From CAZJHX01 sp964545715 (GTDB lineage Bacteria; Myxococcota_A; UBA9042; GCA-2863065), in assembly GCA_964545715.1 (NCBI GenBank), contig CAZJHX010000212.1, positions 1 to 15,732 of the forward strand: 15,732 nt of DNA, in the 5' to 3' direction. The position numbers were made by a program, and so were the translations under genes. Shown here in pieces: positions 13,901-15,732 of the stretch. Position 1 is the first letter of the stretch; each line of letters begins with the position of its first letter. A model generated the notes under the pieces. It was not told the DNA's origin. It made no database searches and worked only from the letters and a program-made list of their open reading frames with translations.

Positions 13901-15677
13901 GTGGAACGTTGTCGATGTGCAGCGAGACGCTGTCGGGCGCGCTGTCCGCGAAGCCATCGGACACGGTCAACTCAAAAACGAGCTCTACGCGCGTGGTGGG
14001 CGTGTCAAAGCTGATGGTGGCGCCGTCGTTGACGAACTCAACCGGGGTCCCGGCCGTCTGGGTCCACTCGTACGTCAGCGGCTGGCCGTCCGGGTCGCTG
14101 GAGCCGGAGCCGTCGATGACTGCGGCGGTCCCGCCCTTGAGTTGCTGGTCATCGCCGGCGTCGGCGGTGGGCGGCTGGTTGTCCACGTGGATCTGGACGA
14201 CCGCCGGAGCGCTGTCGACGGTCCCGTCGTTGACGATGAGCTGGAACACCAGCGCGGCCTTCTCGGCAGGCGCAGTGAACGTGGGGGCGGACGCGGTCGC
14301 GTCGGAGAGCTCCGTCTCGGGCCCAAGCACCTGGGTCCATGTGTACGTCAGGGCGTCGCCGTCGGCGTCGGTGGACTTGGAGCCGTCCAGGGTCACCGCT
14401 GCGGCGGCATCAACGGCCTGGTGCTGCCCCGCGTCGGCGACGGGGGGCGTGTTGTCTACGCTGATCTGCACGGTGGCGGGAGCGCTCTCGAGCTCACCGT
14501 CGGAGGCGATCAACTGAAACTCCAGGACCGCCGGACCGGCGGGTGCAGTGAAGGTCGGCTCGGCCGTGTCGGCGCCACTCAGCTGGGTCTCGGGGCCTGC
14601 GAGCTGCGTCCAGGCATAGGTCAGGGGGTCGTTGTCCGCATCTGTGGCCGAGCCGGCCAGCTTGATGACTGCGCCGCTGCCGACGACCTGCGGCTCGCCC
14701 GCGTTGGCCACGGGGGCGTTGTTGAGTACAGAGACGACCACATCGTCCGCTTGGGAGTCGGCCTCGCCGTCGTTGACGACCAGGCGCAGCTTGATCTGGC
14801 CCTTGGCGATGGGCGCCACGAAGCTGGGCGTTGCGGTGTCGGATCCGGTGATGATCAGCGTCGCCTGGGCCTCGTCGGCCAGGTGCACCCACTGATAGGT
14901 CAGCGCGTCGCCGTCCTCGTCGGAGGACTCGGAGCCGTCCAGGGTGACGATTACGCCGCCGGCGACGTCGCTGTCTGCGCCCGCTGCAGCAACCGGCGGG
15001 TGGTTGGCGATGGCGACCACGACTGTCGCAGGCGTGCCCTCCTCGATGCCGTCCGAAACCAGGACCTGAAACGCGACGGTGCCCTTGGTGGCCTGGGCGG
15101 TGAAGGTCGGTGTCGCGGACGTGTCATCGCTCAACGCGACCGGATCACCCGCGGTTTGTGTCCACTTCCAGGTGACCTCATGGCCGTCCGGATCCGAAGA
15201 GCCGGACGCGTCGAGCTTGACCTCAGCGCCGCCCTCCACGGTCTCGGGCGCTGCAACGACCGCGATAGGCGCCTCATTTGAGATGAAAACGGTGGACTCC
15301 GCGCTCGCCGAGTCCTCGTCGTCGCTCACCACCAACTGGAAGGTCAAGGTCGTGACCTCCATCGGAGCCGTAAAGGTCGCCGTCGCGGAGGCGGGATCAT
15401 CGAGGGTGACCGTGGTGCCGGACGATTGGGTCCACGCGTATGTGAGTGCGTCCCCGTCGGGATCGGCGGATTGTGCCGCATCCAGCGTCACGGTCTTGCC
15501 GGCGACCGCTTCCAGGGTGCCGGTGGTCAAAGCGACCGGGGCTTTATTCTCGGGTTCGGCGGGCTGGGCCAGCTCTCCCTGATTGCCCTGGGCCGGCTCT
15601 TCCGCGCAGCCGCCTATCACCAGGATCGTTAATACAAAGGGTAGCGACCGAACGAGAAAGCCTGTCAGATTTGTCAT
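7902..15677 (-). CDS. Giant lipoprotein of 28 tandem PKD-like (K319L/REJ-type) domains
   Basis: The product has 2591 residues. The N-terminus (1-23) is a signal peptide with lipobox IGGC (Cys24), then an acidic Pro/Gln linker to residue 44. Residues 45-2591 are exactly 28 consecutive domains of 90-94 residues. Each starts with a PPVADAG-like strand, then VTLDGSGSSDxDGDxLTYxWTQ, LSDxTAxxPTFTAP, LxFELxVxDG and a VTVxVxN strand. This is the Ig-like PKD fold of the KIAA0319-like and REJ families; the Asp-rich loop may bind calcium. The final domain carries Cys2509 and Cys2590, and domain 21 carries Cys1934 and Cys1939; all others lack Cys. There is no catalytic domain or C-terminal anchor, so it is probably a long rod tethered to the outer membrane by its N-terminal lipid, acting in adhesion or cell contact (inference). 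The start has only a poor Shine-Dalgarno candidate. Confidence 0.92.
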   Translation of the reverse strand: MTNLTGFLVRSLPFVLTILVIGGCAEEPAQGNQGELAQPAEPENKAPVALTTGTLEAVAGKTVTLDAAQSADPDGDALTYAWTQSSGTTVTLDDPASATATFTAPMEVTTLTFQLVVSDDEDSASAESTVFISNEAPIAVVAAPETVEGGAEVKLDASGSSDPDGHEVTWKWTQTAGDPVALSDDTSATPTFTAQATKGTVAFQVLVSDGIEEGTPATVVVAIANHPPVAAAGADSDVAGGVIVTLDGSESSDEDGDALTYQWVHLADEAQATLIITGSDTATPSFVAPIAKGQIKLRLVVNDGEADSQADDVVVSVLNNAPVANAGEPQVVGSGAVIKLAGSATDADNDPLTYAWTQLAGPETQLSGADTAEPTFTAPAGPAVLEFQLIASDGELESAPATVQISVDNTPPVADAGQHQAVDAAAAVTLDGSKSTDADGDALTYTWTQVLGPETELSDATASAPTFTAPAEKAALVFQLIVNDGTVDSAPAVVQIHVDNQPPTADAGDDQQLKGGTAAVIDGSGSSDPDGQPLTYEWTQTAGTPVEFVNDGATISFDTPTTRVELVFELTVSDGFADSAPDSVSLHIDNVPPVADAGDDQSVKGGAAVTLDATASSDADDDPLTYSWTQVEGLPVFLLAGDTSTASFTAQPGAGALRFEVTVSDGITTSPADSVWIHVDNTPPVAEVAQPEQQVAKGDTVVLDAQPSSDAEEDELTYQWTQIAGTEVELTTDEAVAEFTAPFIKDKLVFQLTVFDGLAWSAPITIVVHVENTPPVANASKEQVVKQGAEVTLSATASSDADGDSLSYVWTQIAGLDVELAGADTASPSFTAPEAKTSLIFEVIVNDGLTDSLPAQVIVHVSNIPPVADAGADQLGVEQGAVVLLNATESSDLDGDDLTYAWSQIEGPSVDLSDVSSPTPSFLAPFTKKTLVFELVVSDGTSFSKPDSVIVSTVNTAPIALAAGPETIDGGAEVQLDGTGSSDADGDELTYKWTQTAGESVLLSDANAASPTFTAPIQSQTLTFELTVYDGEVTSEVAEVSVSVNNHVPIADAGADQTYLGGELVTLDATASSDTDEDELTYQWTQTFGPEVELSDATSATPTFTIPVPHATYTFELVVSDGIAVSAAATVTLTVDNHTPEANAGADQAVDGGAVVTLAGSGSDADGDTVAYLWTQLSGPAVLLNNPAVASPSFVAPAIKGELVFKLVVDDGEAASAPSQVTISVNNNPPIANAGADQTAEGASLVALDGTQSTDMDGDSLVYAWSQTSGPAVSLSDASAAKPTFMAPLIKTTLSFDLVVSDGEDSSAPDSVVITVPNHVPVASAGPDQDVEGGTQVTLSGTATDLDDDALVYQWTQVSGPSVVISDATSAIATFTAPIAHSTLIFELVVSDDESSTAPDSVTVSIGNKIPVADAGADQAVDGGSVVTLDGSGTDADGDPLTYQWTQLSGAPVLLSDPTAAKPLFTAPATKGALVFKLTVDDGTVTSDESKVTITINNNAPAADAGDDQEVEGQSLVAMDASGSSDPDGDLLTYAWQQTSGPIVALSDSTAVKPTFLAPLQKAVLTFEVVVSDGEDSSPADSITITVANHAPSADAGDDQTVTGGDEVTLSGSGYDTDGDPLTYQWTQTSGPTVALADDTSPETIFTAPVPKGTLVFELATDDGSESSEPATVTVTIANHIPVADAGNDKTVKGDALVGLNGAASDLDNDPLTYQWTQVAGAPVLLDDPTSQTPTFKAPLVKDELVFKLVASDDEAPSADAFVSVFVANNAPMAEAGADQNVAGDSFVVLDGTASSDIDGDPLTYSWVQLDGPAVVLSDETAAKPTFQAPAFKSALTFELTVDDGEASSGADTVVVSVANNVPVADAGADQTVNDGETVTLDGSGSFDIDGDPLTWSWTQIAGEPVVLDDPTAESPTFTAPSQKDTLIFELTVCDDTVCSEIAKTTVLVANNPPVADAGADQLVDGGDTVFLNGTGSSDPDGDGLTYSWVQTGGTPVVLDDATLPNPSFSSPVPAQTLTFTLTVNDGSVDSTPDSVNVTIKNHTPVADAGPDQTVDGGAMVTLDASGSSDLDNDLLTYSWTQTSGTPVALSDPAAAKPSFNAPVPKETLTFSVTVDDGQVSSAPSAMSVTIKNHVPVVNAGPDQTVESDVLVTLDGGGSSDLDGDSLAYLWTQISGPPISLSDNTAVQPTFTAPSFKTSLVFELVIDDGEASSGADTVVIGVANNVPVADAGPDAQVNKDDVVTLNGLGSSDADGDPLTYLWVQTAGEAVVLSDATAAQPTFIAPAKAQTLRFELTVNDGTATSPADSADVIVGNLPPVADAGAAQAVDGGSTVTLDATASSDPNGDPLTYKWTQLTGDPVVLSDDESPTPNFTAPIPKQVLTFRVTVKDDSGDEDEADTTVTINNHVPVADAGPTQSIVGGTQVTLDGTASSDLDGDLLTYSWSQVSGTPVVLSDKNAAKPTFLSPVPRQDLVFELVVNDGEVTSPPSQVTISIQNNPPEADAGNDKCVPGGSWVSLNGAGSSDVDGDPLGFAWEQISGTPVFLWKADEVNPYFWAPTQKNSKLRFSLVVNDGFVDSAPDVVTVRTWPCD
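8187..10370 (-). repeat. Tandem duplication of a four-domain block (domains 20-23 and 24-27)
   Basis: Domains 20-23 (9279-10370) and 24-27 (8187-9278) are each 1092 bp and align in order. Domains 20 and 24 share DDGEASSGADTVV, 21 and 25 start NVPVADAG, 22 and 26 share PPVADAGA and VDGG with SSDP, and 23 and 27 share SSDLD, DLLTYSW and SGTPV with AAKP. DNA at about 8999-9060 and 10089-10151 is visibly alike. Confidence 0.7.
10641..12266 (-). repeat. Tandem duplication of a three-domain block (domains 13-15 and 16-18)
   Basis: Domains 13-15 (11454-12266) and 16-18 (10641-11453) are each 813 bp and show the same length pattern of 90, 91 and 90 residues. Domains 13 and 16 share QAVDGG, VVTL and a shortened SDADGD/TDADGD loop, 14 and 17 share VSDGEDSS and KPTF, and 15 and 18 share a shortened loop and TLSG-like strand. 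Confidence 0.65.
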
Positions 15678-15691
15678 CTAGTTCTTGATGC

Positions 15692-15706
15692 CGGAAGTTC
15701 GTTCCG
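15692..15706. promoter_or_regulatory. 15-bp palindrome upstream of the giant gene
   Basis: CGGAA-GTTCG-TTCCG is a 5-bp inverted repeat with a 5-bp centre, 14 bp upstream of the giant gene's ATG. It could be an operator or chance. I found no convincing -35/-10 pair in the 55 nt available upstream; the promoter may lie beyond the window. Confidence 0.25.
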
Positions 15707-15732
15707 CATTTGATCGCGCGGAATAGACTCCG

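Noticed and set aside
11721..15281. Open frame of 1186 codons on the plus strand, antisense to the giant gene
   Set aside because: Same codon-aligned mirror effect; no signal peptide, no recognisable domain, and the sense strand encodes a clear 28-domain lipoprotein.

Overview
The window is GC-rich with no tRNA, rRNA, CRISPR array or insertion sequence that I can see. It is almost fully coding: eight genes, one cut by the left edge. The proteins suggest a diderm Gram-negative bacterium, most likely Myxococcota or a relative in the old Deltaproteobacteria. The reasons are Asp-Thr-Gly stalk repeats, repeated CGDDGCGG cysteine modules, beta-sandwich domains in long tandem arrays, and five lipoprotein signal peptides in under 16 kb. 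This placement is inference from protein style, not from a marker gene.

Layout: (1) 2-3556 (+) is the C-terminal 1184 residues of a large secreted protein with a DTG stalk and alternating PPC-like domains and Cys-rich modules. (2) 3576-4097 (+) is a small lipoprotein with a Gly/Thr stalk and twin Cys-rich modules. (3) 4110-4955 (-) is an acidic lipoprotein with a calcium-loop-like segment, an Ala/Glu coiled coil and a Cys-rich tail. (4) 5048-5803 (+) is a lipoprotein of unknown function. (5) 5800-6129 (-) is a small basic lipoprotein whose stop overlaps that of gene 4. (6) 6249-7517 (+) is a protein without a signal peptide whose His and Cys motifs resemble caspase/CHAT-type (clan CD) cysteine peptidases. 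(7) 7530-7856 (-) is a small membrane-anchored protein with a likely zinc ribbon. (8) 7902-15677 (-) is a 2591-residue lipoprotein made of 28 tandem PKD-like (K319L/REJ-type) domains.

Together this reads as a cell-surface locus. Genes 2, 3, 4, 5 and 8 carry a lipobox Cys, none has Asp after it, and gene 1 looks like a stalked surface protein. Neighbours change strand often, so most genes probably have their own promoters. Four genes lack a Shine-Dalgarno sequence but have a -10-like hexamer 6-7 nt before the ATG, which fits leaderless mRNAs. Two others (genes 3 and 6) have clear Shine-Dalgarno sequences.

The points most worth a second look are: a perfect 12-bp inverted repeat (7852-7883) holding the start codon of gene 7 in one arm and its -10 box in the loop; the caspase-like gene, divergent from a small lipoprotein gene, with both -35 boxes inside one palindrome; and nested block duplications inside the 28-domain protein. 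I saw no complete, recognisable new multi-gene system.
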